DNA of 64,000 nucleotides, from assembly GCA_033026295.1 (NCBI GenBank), contig CM065168.1, positions 30,517,226 through 30,581,225 on the forward strand. Reading direction: 5' to 3'. The notes under the pieces are model-generated. The model was given only the letters and a program-made list of their open reading frames with translations, was not told where the DNA came from and did no database searches. This stretch comes from Channa striata (Eukaryota; Chordata; Actinopteri; Anabantiformes; Channidae). Below, one piece after another: positions 38,106 to 49,200 of this stretch (position 1 is its first letter; the number at the start of each line of letters is the position of its first letter). A program made the translations under genes and the position numbers.

Positions 38106-38597
38106 TTTTTGATCATATTCATACTGTAATTGTTTGCAACGGTACTAGCGTTTTCCAGTGTGACCTTCATCAGTGCTACTACATCTGAATTTCATCCATA
38201 CTCAGGTCACAGGTTAAAGGTCAGCAAGTCCAACATTTGACAATAAACCTATTTCCTATGTCTAAGTAATATGTAAAATCTATTATGAGGGTAAGGAATC
38301 AAAGAGAAAGCACATAATTAGGCTGCATAAATACATTTTTCAAAGAATGACAATCTGGAATCTTTTTATTTTATTTTACATTAACTAAATGTGAAGTGCT
38401 GGTGCTGTGTGATACAGATTTATCATTTGCCAGTTGGTTAAAATGTGAACACGGCGAACACGCAGAGTTAAGAGGACGACACACTGCTGCTGCGGTGGAA
38501 AAATTATGTGAGTGAGAAAGCTGTCAGTGTGTGTTTGAGTGTGTCTCAGGAGGGAGACAGCAACATAAAGATGCCAGATGCTACTCTGTCAGGCAGG

Positions 38598-38639
<42 letters not shown>

Positions 38640-38715
38640 GTGAGTGAGTGAGAAAGTGAGACGGGTGAGGAGAGACAGAAGGAGGGGAGACTGAAGACAA
38701 GGGATGGAAAAATGA

Positions 38716-38776
<61 letters not shown>

Positions 38777-39076
38777 GCAGGTATGAACAGCAGAGTGAGG
38801 ACTGATTTGGATTTTCTATCACTGACGTAGGACATCCTTAAAAAATAGCGTCTCCCTCATCAAAGGGCTGTTTGAGCGTTGACACTTTGTCTTCGGATTC
38901 AGGATTCAGTTGGGACGGTCTCGGTCAGGGTGAAGGAGTTAGTGAACGTCCTCACTTTGACGGCCAGAGAAACGCCTGTGTTCATGTGTGTGTGTCTTTG
39001 TGCAGCAGATGGTGAGTGGAGACTGAAAGAGACAGGTTCATATTACACTACAAAAACAACTGCTCATGTTTACTGG

Positions 39077-39117
<41 letters not shown>

Positions 39118-39320
39118 GTGTGTGTGTGTGTGTGTGATTGTGTTACTGGAGCCCAGTCTTGCAGTCGGTTATCCTCAGGTCTTTATCTCCATCTAGTGGT
39201 TTGAAAATGGTAGTAAAAAAACTAATCTGATCTACTGATCTACATTCTCTTCTCCCTTTTACCTCACTGGACCACTGAGACACGGTCTGTTTCATTTTAC
39301 TTCCTACTGGCTGGAAAAAC
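37603..39320. other. Intergenic, dense microsatellites
   Basis: No gene seen. (CA)n 38074-38102, compound (GT)n(GA)n 38598-38640, (GT)n 38718-38775 and (GT)n 39080-39136 lie within about 1 kb of each other. Short frames are Val-Cys or His-Thr repeats. Confidence 0.65.
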
Positions 39321-39325
39321 ATGTT

Positions 39326-39560
39326 TAATTCAATATCAATTCAACTTTATTTATTTACAAACAAAGTCATCTCAAGGCACTTTACATAATAAAGTCAAGA
39401 CTACAAAAATGTGTAGAGAAAACCCAACAAATCCCTATTGAGCCAGACATGGGCAACAGTGGAGAGGAAAAACTCCCTTTACCGGAAGAAACCTCCAGCA
39501 GAACCAGGCTCACGGTGGGCGGCCATCTTGACCGGTTGGGGCGAGAGGAAAGTGGAGAGA
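39326..39560 (+). mobile_element. Interspersed fish repeat (retroelement-like)
   Basis: The series AAAGTCATCTCAAGGCACTTT, AAACCCAACAAATCCC, GTGGAGAGGAAAAACTCCCT, GGAAGAAACCTCCAGCAGAAC, CCAGGCTCACGGTGGGCGGCC is a widespread percomorph interspersed repeat that I recognise by sequence but cannot name with certainty. It is non-coding in all frames, and one copy is present. Confidence 0.65.
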
Positions 39561-40960
39561 GAAAATGTAATTCCCTTGGCGCTTTTGGCTAATGTTAAAA
39601 AAACTCATTTCTTATTGCACAGCTGTATTTGGTTATTAGTTGCCCAACTTAATATACTAAGAAGCTGATTGAACTCACAGGAAATCCTTTCAAAATGTTT
39701 CCCAACAGCACCAGGTTTTACAGTGTGGCTGTTGTTTGTCTTTTAAGTTCCTGTTCTGTGTGTTTGTGGACATGACCATTATTTGCACTGTACAGAATAT
39801 AATTAAACCAAACGTGACATGACATGTGTGGAGAGATGTTTCGGGGAGATAAAAGGCATCATAAGAAATAATTAGATTGGACTTCATGCAGTTCTAGTCA
39901 AGGCAGCGTTATTATCACTCAGTATCAGCTCATAACTGTGGTTTGGTAGGTTACCAACACCTACTGGTACAGTTATAATGAACGAGACATTTTGGAAACT
40001 GGCAACATATAGAAGCCTGATCATAATATTACAGACTTCAGAGTTGGAACTGGGCTGGATGGCTTGGTGACAAAACACACACTTTGAAGTGAGAGCCAGT
40101 AATGAAGTGTCTAGCTTGATATTGTCCCCCCCAACGTCTACCAATACAAGTGGCCTAAATGAGTTTTGTCCATCAGGTGGTCAACCTAAAATGGTTTGCG
40201 TGTCACCTGGGCACCTCTTATTGGAGGACTTCCATCTACACCCACGAGCACACTGGAGAGATTACATATCTCATCTGGCCAACAGAGGAGCAGCGAATCG
40301 TTCCAAAGAAGAGTGACGCCTGAACAACTGTACTAAACCTGACGCCAGTGCAACACATCTCTTGATGAGGGGAAGATGATACATGGATTGAAGACTAACT
40401 ATTTTAGTTTGCAGTGAGCTCCTTTGGGCTCACATTGTGCAAACTGCTTGAAATATGCCTGTTGAAAAGACAGAAAGGTCACAGGGGAACTGTAAGGGTG
40501 CAACAGTTACTTTTATCACCGATACAGGCCATGTTTTTTCTGAAAACAAAAGCTATAAAACTTGAGAAGGTCGTAGTATGGAATATTTGGCATTTTAGTA
40601 AAAATCAGTTAAGTCGTTGGTTAATCATCTGATAATTTTTATGCTGCATTACCAGTTGGTTTTTGAAGTCAAGAGCAATAATGAAATTGTCTTGTATAGT
40701 GCAGCTCTGTAATGTTTGTCCTGGGGTCATTTCAGAGGGTAATCAGAGCAATAATTGTAGTAATAGCTCCATTCAGAATCATCTAATAACTATGACCAGT
40801 GAATATCCAATAATGTTTCCCACACAAGAAAAAACTCACTACAAAACATTATATAAAGATGAAATCTTGAAATGTGACAGTGAATAAATGTGCCTCTTAT
40901 CACCTTAGATCCTCTGTAACGTAGCAAATTGTCAGTGCGACGCTCAGGTGTTTCAACGTG
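39561..40960. other. Intergenic; possible retroelement 3' fragment at 40225-40290
   Basis: The plus-strand frame at about 40240-40290 reads RAHWRDYISHLANRGAANR. This recalls the HWRDYISHLAWERLG string common in fish LINE-like repeats, but the evidence is one short stretch. The rest is AT-rich unique sequence with no gene. Confidence 0.3.
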
Positions 40961-40964
40961 TCTT

Positions 40965-41565
40965 TTACGTGCTGCTCCTTCTCTTCGGCGTGTTCGTCAC
41001 GTCCTAAGCGGCCGTCTTGTCCTCCTGATATTCAGAGCAGTGCCTCTTTCTAAAGAGCAGCCTTAAGCTGGTCGTGAGAATGTAGCTGCTCATCAATCTG
41101 AGCCGTGTCCCCAGACTCTTCTTTTCTCCAGCTGCATTTGGAGACAGTCTATCTCCAGTTGCTCGTTGATGGTCTTCACTCGCTCAACATTGTTCTGTCT
41201 TTCTCCTCCTTCTCCAGAACTGCTGGTTTTCCTGCATTTGGAGAAACTGTCTTATTTATGGCTTTAACCAGTTTGTTTTTCATGTCCACGCGACAAAGGA
41301 GGTCTGGGAGTCTTCTTCCAGGGAGCTTGGAAACAGAGGCATTCAGCCTCCAGGAACCCGTCTTTGTTCATGATTTAGGTTTGTCCGCCTGAAACCTTCT
41401 CTAGGTCTTCAGCCAAGACGTCAAAAGCTTCACAGTCGGTCTCAAACAGCTGCACCTTCAGGCCCTGAGTAGATGTCTCAAGGTTATTTTCAGCCACAAG
41501 GAACAGCTGTTTTTCAGTTCCACTTTCATGGGCTCTATTTTTTTTTCAAGGGCCACTTTGAGACA
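40965..41565 (-). pseudogene. Decayed coiled-coil coding remnant
   Basis: Read on the minus strand, successive frames give helical, charged stretches: ALEKKIEPMKVELK (about 41555-41513), then TEKQLFLVAENNLETSTQGL continuing to FDVLAEDLEKVSGGQ and a stop (about 41521-41382). They continue as VDMKNKLVKAINKTVSP..LEKEEKDRTMLSE (about 41290-41190) and RVKTINEQLEIDCLQMQLEK (about 41188-41129). The last pieces are EESGDTAQIDEQLHSHDQLKAAL and HAEEKEQHVKDTLKH (about 41126-40958). Glu/Lys/Leu heptad-like patterns recur, but at least four frame changes or stops break them and no splice sites separate them. The parent family is not recognised. It may be an old retrocopy of a long coiled-coil protein. Confidence 0.45.
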
Positions 41566-42740
41566 GTGTCTTGACCAACATTTTACATGTGTGCCACACA
41601 CACACACACACGCAGAGAGATCCACTTAGTGCTCAGTCCACGCTGGAGGCAAGTCAAGGCATTGGACTACTAGCCTACTTTAGGACAGATCACTTCTCTA
41701 AAAGTGTCCAGCCACTGTGAAATTCATATTATACACATGGACGACACACACACACACACACACTCACACACACACACAGTGTGGCAACACATATTGAGTG
41801 TATACAGTCCTCTATACTTGTAATATGTCTGACTGTATGAGATGAAACTATAAATCACATTTGACTTTAGACATATATATGTCTTAGTTTGAATTAAAAC
41901 CACCAAACTTCATAAAAACAATATTTCTATCTAAAGGCACATTAGTGTGTATACAAGAAGTCAAGTCTTCAATGCTGTGGTCAGTCTTTAACTAATAAAT
42001 TGCATCTTATGGAATTATTCATAATTCTAATAATATCAGAAGCATTTTAAGGTTGTATCTGGTGCAGACGTAATTTCTAACTGCATGTTAATTTAATTCC
42101 TTCCAACACAGGCTAAGTGATTTAAAATATGATTCGAGGAATACATTTGGAGAAGGTTGAATCGCATGTCCCCCCATATTTGACAAGTCAAAATATGTAT
42201 GTGAGGAACAAATAAAACATGACGGTAAAATGTTTCCTTCATTCTTTCATTCAGTGAAACTAGACTGGCTCACCTTTCTAACCCTGTCAACCACATCTCA
42301 TTATGATGAGCACAACAGCGAACAAAGAGGAAAAACAGAAAAGCATTTTAAATGTACGTCTGCACCAAACATATTTTTTATAACCAAAAATGTGTGAAAT
42401 ACATTATACTTAGCTTCCTCTTTTGGACTGATTTACTTGGTTAATAATTGTCTCATTTAACCTTTTCTTTGTCTTGAGGCTGATCTATAAAAAGTACATT
42501 TCAGAGAAAACTGGTGACAGACATAAATGGGTGTAATATTGACGTACTTCATTATTATTGCATGAAACGTGGTTGAATTACAGGTCAGAATTTTTAGAAC
42601 ATGTTCAACAGCGTCTTATCCACTCATCTGTTATTAAATTGTGAACTGTTATTATGGATTTTTTTTAACCATACAGTAAATATTCAACATATTGTAGCAT
42701 AAAACGGAAATACTAAAGTTCCTCAGCGTTAGATTGGAGT
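41566..42740. other. Intergenic, upstream of frmd7, nothing recognisable
   Basis: AT-rich, with (CA)n at 41594-41612 and 41744-41780. No frame or motif that I can support. Confidence 0.55.
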
Positions 42741-42837
42741 AAAGTTCGTGAGTCGTGGCTGTAGCAGCTGGTGTCGGTGTGTGGAAACAGCGTCACTGTC
42801 ATTACGCATCTGGGCATCGCACCGGTGCAGCGGAGGA

Positions 42838-42846
42838 GATGATGAA

Positions 42847-42882
<36 letters not shown>

Positions 42883-43026
42883 GATGAAGATGAAGATGAA
42901 GATGAAGATGAAGATGATGATGATGAAGATGATGATGAAGATGAACATGATGATGAAGAAGATGATGATGATGATGATGACGATGATGATGACGATGGGG
43001 GCGCTGAGGAGGAGGAGGAGGAGGAG
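42838..43026 (+). repeat. (GAT)n/(GAA)n trinucleotide repeat in the frmd7 leader region
   Basis: About 175 bases of GAT and GAA/AAGATG units run into (GAG)n, ending about 110 bases before the frmd7 start codon. One frame encodes Asp/Glu only. Another encodes Met/Lys with dozens of ATGs and stops at 43034-43036. Because GCGGAGGAG and CpG-rich sequence flank it and exon 1 follows at once, it probably lies in the promoter or 5' UTR. Confidence 0.85.
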
Positions 43027-43077
43027 ACGCGCGTAAGCGAGTGTTCTCAGTTCGCTGCCACGGCTTGAGGATCCAGC

Positions 43078-43122
43078 ATGTGGGTGATGGATGTCATGGA
43101 TGGTTACTGCTGCTCCACCTGA
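43078..43122 (+). promoter_or_regulatory. Short upstream reading frame in the frmd7 leader
   Basis: ATG at 43078 opens a 14-codon frame (Met-Trp-Val-Met-Asp-Val-Met-Asp-Gly-Tyr-Cys-Cys-Ser-Thr) that stops at 43120-43122, 13 bases before the preferred frmd7 ATG and in a different frame. If transcribed it would be a standard upstream ORF able to reduce translation of the main frame. Confidence 0.45.
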
Positions 43123-43135
43123 GAGAGACGCGGAC

Positions 43136-43255
43136 ATGGGGGACCGGACCCGGCGGAGCGGGAGCCTCACGGCCAAGTCCCGGGTCTCCAAGGAGACGAC
43201 GCTCCGGCTGCGCGTAATCTTCCTGGACGACAGCGAGCGCACCTTCGAGGTGGAG
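43136..43255 (+). CDS. frmd7: frmd7 exon 1 and start choice
   Basis: Encodes 40 residues: a basic leader (MGDRTRRSGSLTAKSRVSK) then the first FERM strand LRLRVIFLDDSERTFEVE, ending at GAG|GTAAGT. Human FRMD7 begins almost at the strand (LKVQFLDDSQ), so this fish form is extended. An in-frame stop lies at 43085-43087. In-frame ATGs exist at 43091, 43100 and 43136; 43136 is preferred because it has G at -3 and G at +4, whereas 43091 has T at both. Use of 43091 would add 15 residues. Confidence 0.8.
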
Positions 43256-46200
43256 GTAAGTTTGTCGGCCAGCAAAATGATATTTCCATGTCCGTTTCAA
43301 AGTCATAAAGGTTTATACTTGATCCAACACGCCTCACTGTGTCTGAAGCAGCAGTGACTGCATCGTCTCTTCATATGTTCTTGTTACTTCAGTTCAGGCT
43401 GGATGTGTCTCTGTGGCCAATATTGCAAATATGTAATGTATTTAACATGAGGCAAGAAAAGTTTAAAAGTCTAGGTTATTAAATACAGACGTGACTGACT
43501 CCACAGAAGCGCATTCATCATTTCTGCAGCACCGGCTGCTGCGTTATGCGTCTCCCACTTGAGGAGCATTAGTGTGAATCATTGCGCATGGCTTTATTTG
43601 TTGGGGGATTTGCGCACGTTGTTCTGCTTCACAAATTAGAACATGTAAACCAGCAACATCATACTCACTCACAGGGGTCTCAAACTGCTTCATGCTCATC
43701 ACTGCTGCCTCACAGCAGAACAGGCCTGTGGTGTCCTGCCAGTCCAAAAAAAGGGGGGGCTGCTACTCCGAGATGGGATAACTTAGAGTAACATGCAAAA
43801 AGTGCAAAGTTAATGTCATTTTCCAGGGACAGCTCACTGTGCTGTTCAACCTCTGCATGCTGGGAAAAGTGCAGCCTGTTCTAAAAAGGGGAAACATGTA
43901 AGAGCTGAAATTAGCCGCTTAATGGAATTTTCAAGCCACAGAAAATTAACTGGACACTCTTTTGGTATTAGGTTATTAATCGGTTTAAGGTTTTCCCAAG
44001 TAAAAGTGAGAGCAAGTTCAAATTGCCTTAGTGTTAAATTAGCTGTTGTTGTTCTTTCACAGGATAATATATTAGACTATACCGTAAACCATATATTATT
44101 ATTAAATTTTTTTAGACTGTTACATTTCAAAATGTTTTGTTTCATAAACCCAACAACCACCAAAATCATGTGAAATTAATGCATAATGAATGTCATTGTT
44201 AGCTGCAGGCCCAGATGGATGAAGGGCAGGTTTGTTAATAAAATAAAATAATAAATCTTAAGACTTACAGACTTTTACTAGTTCCTGCAGCACTAATGTT
44301 GTAATCAATCTAAGAGAATTCAACTTGAATAAAGATGTAAATATGTTAATATAGATTGAATCAAAGGGATGAGAAAAACTGCAGATATTTCCAAGCTGTC
44401 AATGAGCTGTGTGATGTGGAAACAGCTGGAAGTGAAACATAACCTAACGCTGTCTATGAACTCACGTCATGTGGGTTACTATTCAGGTCAGGAAAAGTAG
44501 AGTGACAGGCCACGTTTTCAACATGGTGACGTCGCCTGCGAGGCAGTAATGCAATCTAAAAAGAGTGTCTCAGTCTGTGTGTGTGTGTGTTTCTGTCTTG
44601 CAGTATTGTGTTAGCAAAGTAGCTCCATTTTCTTTTCGGCCATGCTTTCTCGGTCAGTTTCCCTGAAGCCTCGGGGGCATTTGCAGCATCTTGACAAGAA
44701 GAGGGGAGATTGAGATAAAGCAAAAGGGAAAAAATAATAAATGAAATTAATAATGACAAATAAATCAGTGGATGAAGGCAAAAATAAACATAATCATAGA
44801 GTCGACGTGATAAATAGGAGACATAATAAATGTGTGTTAGAAAAATCCTCATGGCTTCTGTACGCGAGTGTTTGTGTGTCTCTGTCTTCTGACCCTTATC
44901 TTCTCACCTTGAGGGCAAAACACCAACTGACGATCAGATGCGACGTGAGATAAAGAAAAAGATGAATGACTGGATCAAGACAGAGTAGAAAAATAGATTT
45001 AAGCTGTTTCATTGAAATATACATTACAGCATTTTTCAATTAGTATCAGTTCAGCTGTCTACACAGGCTGCACGGGTTTATTAAGAACATAGACGTTTGA
45101 CTTTTTAAATTGAATTTGCCAGTCATTGGCTGAAAGTTGTCAGCAGAGTGAGGGGTAAAGTTGTATTCTGCTCCGTTTTGCTCTCTGGCTGCTCAGTTGT
45201 TGTGAGGGGCGACCGTTTGATTCCACTAATCATGGGTTTGGCCCTTGTTCTCTTTATAATCGCTTACAGCTGACTGCTCTGTTCCTCCTCTTCCTCTCTC
45301 TCTCTCCCCTCTCCCTCCTACATGACAAGTTAATGAGGGACGTCCAGTGACCCCCGCCATGGTGCTGAACATCAGACAAATGTAAAACTTGTGTGGCCTC
45401 ATGCACTAAGGGAACAATGCACGAGCAAATGGCAATTGGAGAGATGACAGTGAAAGGGCAAAGGAGATAAGGAAAGGAGATGAGAAAATGGAGGAGGAAG
45501 CTGTAAATTGTGAAATCAGGGTAAAGGATCCTTTATGTGTTCAGGTCAGGTTCCCACTGGATTTTATGGCACTAAAACTGACTACGTTTTGTCTTCATAG
45601 CAAATACTGCAGAGGCCCACACGACCTCTTGGGACGATACCTTGGGTAAAAGCAACTGGTAGAATTAATACGAACTTGCAAACCACTACAAAATGACAGC
45701 AGCCAAGAATGTCTGTGCACAGGATCATATTGTCTTATAAACCGTATAACTTTATAAAATGCAGGGAAATATAATATTACACTGTACTGAACACAGATGG
45801 GGGAAAGGATATGACTAATGATGAAAGAAGGAATAGATGAAGAAACAAAGGCCAAGGGAGGAAACAAAACAAAGAGGGGAACATGTAGGAGATAAAGAGA
45901 ATAAAAAAGAGAAGAGCAAGAATAGAACAGACATGAGATGCTTGAATAAATAGAATAAAGCAGGTCATCTAAGGGGAAGAATCACAGTGTGTTTTCACTA
46001 AAGACCATAATTACAAGATGACTCAGGGACAGAAATTCCTGCTTGAACTGCTCAAATGCACAGTTAAGGTCTCACTGTTACCATGTGATGCAGTTTCACC
46101 TGAACAGTTAATATCAACTGCTTATTTACAGCCTCTGCAGTTTTTTTGCTTTGGCATAACTGGTTATGGAATAGCGTGGGATGCAGTAGTAAAAAATAAA

Positions 46201-49200
46201 ACTGTCGTAATTAGTTTTCACACATGCTCAAAGGGCAAAACGTCTTCAAAAACATATAAAAAGCTATTAGTGGCAAGCAGAAATTTAGGGAAATAATTGT
46301 TTAAGTAGATTGTTATCGTAAGTAAAAAGCGGTTTGTGGTTGTGAAAAAGGACTTTTACATATACTGTACGATACGTATACTGGATATCACAAATATACA
46401 CTTGTGTGTAGATGGACCGGCAATGATCAGTGAGAGGGAATGTGGCTAGATGTGAAACCTTCATTGAGGAACTACTAAACTTGCTCCTGAAGGAAGCAAG
46501 AATCAGACGTAGTAAAAACTGAGGAACTGAAATAAAACTGTGGTTGTACAAAACAAACAGGAGAGTAAGACAAAGTACTCGAGAATATAAACACAACAGC
46601 CCGGGTTCATGGAATAAGTTGTGATACTACGAGCATTCAACTGGGTAACAGAACAAGCACGACCATCAAACTTTGTGTCAGGCAACAGGATCCAAAATCA
46701 CAGTAGTCAGATGTCCAAACAACACGGGGCAGGTGAACCAGAAGACAGCGTCCTCTGACAGGGAACTGAGTTAAATGGACGGGGAAGACGTGGAAACACT
46801 AACAACTGATGAGCAGTAGTGATGCTGCCAGAGTGAGTTATGGAACAGGAAGTGGGGAAGAGAGCTACAAAATAAAAGGGAAAAAAAGAAAAGAAAAAAA
46901 TTAAAATAAAGAGCCGGATCATGACAGCAATTCATATTTTTGTCTTTTTGGTAGATAGGCTCCAGTGTTTGTGACACTGTTACATTTTGTTTGACAAGTG
47001 TTCAAAAATTGTTGTTATTATCCGATTGTTAAAATGAATATCAATATCAAGAACTTCCAGTAGTAGTATACACCACTGTGCAAACTCTCCTTTTACAGAA
47101 TCCTAGTGAGGAATGTAATTTAGCTCTACAAAGTAATCTCGGGCCCCCTGAGTATTTCGGGCCTCAATTTAAAAAGATTGAATTTAAAAAATCTCACTAT
47201 CCCTCTAATTTTCCCACCCCTGCATCAACTATTTCTGTCTTTCAGCAAAAGGTTCTAGGTGGTGACTTTTTCAACAAAGTGTGTGGTCATCTGAAACTGC
47301 TGGAAAAAGAATACTTTGGACTGGAGTTTAGACACCACACTGGCAGCTATGTATGTAACCCCCCCAAAAAAACCCTAGAAAAATGTACATAAAAATGTTG
47401 TTTTGCACACACATATTTTTTTCTTTTTCACATAACGTGTTTCTGTTGCAGGTGTGGTTGGAGCTGCTAAAGCCACTCGCAAAACAGATCAAATGTAAGT
47501 CACAGAATGTCAATTCGCCACTTTTTAAAGCAGTGACATTGGGTGTAAACTCAAAACGATTCAGAAATATGATTTAAATTGTGAGGAGGCTGATGTGAGG
47601 ATGAGGCAAATCAAACTCTGTAGTTTTTCTTTTTTTTTTCTCTATAACTCTGTCTAATCTGAACACAGTTACACATACAGTCTGATTTACATTTCTCGAG
47701 AATTGTCACGGTCCATAAATCCCCTTAGGATTCACAGAAAACACACTCTCTCGATAACTTGCCTAATATTTAGGTGTTTTCTTCTGCATAAGCTGCTCCC
47801 CAGTTCAGAAGCTGTTATTTTGACAGTTATGATTTATAAATATAACTGATCAGTACTCTGAGACTTTTTCCCCTTTAATAAAACTTGTTCCCAACCACCT
47901 AGACTGTTAACCTCCTGGATCGTTTGCCTGCACCAGCCCTGCATGGGTGATTTATGTGACAGAGTCATATGGAAACTAAAGACACCTCTAATTAATGCTT
48001 TTCATTTCCTGTCTGTCTCATCATCTCTACAAATCTAAAATCCTCTCTGTCAGACTCCAACGATCTGTTCTTCCGGTTTATAGTGAAATTCTTCCCACCA
48101 GACCCAGGCCAACTCAAGAGAGGCCTCACCAGGTATCAATGTTACCCTGCGTGTGTGTTTATGTATTTCTTTATGGTTACTGTACATATAACACACAGTG
48201 TCTCTGGTGATATCTATCTTACTTACAATGTAAGTGTTTTTATTTTACACACCCACTGTTTTGATAGAGTGTAATATTTGTTACATAACATTTCATTTTC
48301 TGACCGTGTGTTCATGTGTGTGTGCAGGTATCTTTTTGCCTTACAGATAAAGCAGGACTTGTCTAACGGCAGTCTGACCTGTAATGACAACAGTGCTGCC
48401 CTGCTGGTCTCTCATATACTGCAGTGTAAGCGTGAGAACGCGGGACACCTTCAAAATGTCTCCTTTGTTTGTGTCGTACTGTGGAGATGTTCTAGGGCAG
48501 CTGGGAGCCTTAAAAAAAGGTTTTATCGGAACATTTACGGATGCAAAAAGAAACCGTTGTCATTTTTCTGAAATGTCATTTTTCATATTGTGACACACAT
48601 TAATTGCAATTTGTAATTCATATATCTTATATATCACTTTCCAGTTTTGTCTCAAAATACATATTTTGTTGCAAATTAAAATTCTCCCTGTAACACAAAA
48701 GAAACCACCTTGTCTAAAAGGAGGAAAGTCTTTTTTACCTCAGTGGTAGACTCCATTCTGGCATACTGTGCAGTGTTTGTATAAGCAACGTCAGATATTA
48801 ATCTGAAAAGAAAGAAAATTGGCCGCACACTTAAGTTCCACAACTTATTTCATCAACATGTTGACACAAACAGGCCAGTGTCAAACAACCAAACACAGTA
48901 TCTGCTTTCATTTTACACCTGACGCTGATGCAAAATCATTTACAGTAAATCAGTTACACTTGCATGTAAAGAGCAATAAGAACCCACCCTGGAACTACAA
49001 CCCAAATTCCAATTTGCCATCAAATTCAAAATGAGCTAATATTTTCCATGAAGTGACAAAATGTTTCAACATCCGATATGTTGTTTATGTTCTTTCGTGA
49101 ATACAACATGGGTTGATGAAATTTGCAAATCATTGGATTGTTTTACACATCCTCCCTACTTTTTTGAAACTGGGGTTGTACAAATCATCAGAAACATGTC

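Noticed and set aside
42748..43068. An Asp/Glu-rich 106-codon frame before frmd7
   Set aside because: It is made by the GAT/GAA repeat, lacks an ATG start, and ends before the real exon.
42802..43275. An Ile/Phe-rich minus-strand frame across the GAT repeat
   Set aside because: It is the complement of the repeat and of frmd7 exon 1, with low-complexity sequence.
46018..46296. A 92-codon plus frame in frmd7 intron 1
   Set aside because: It has ordinary composition but no recognised motif, and no evidence of splicing to neighbours; it is likely a chance frame in an AT-rich intron.
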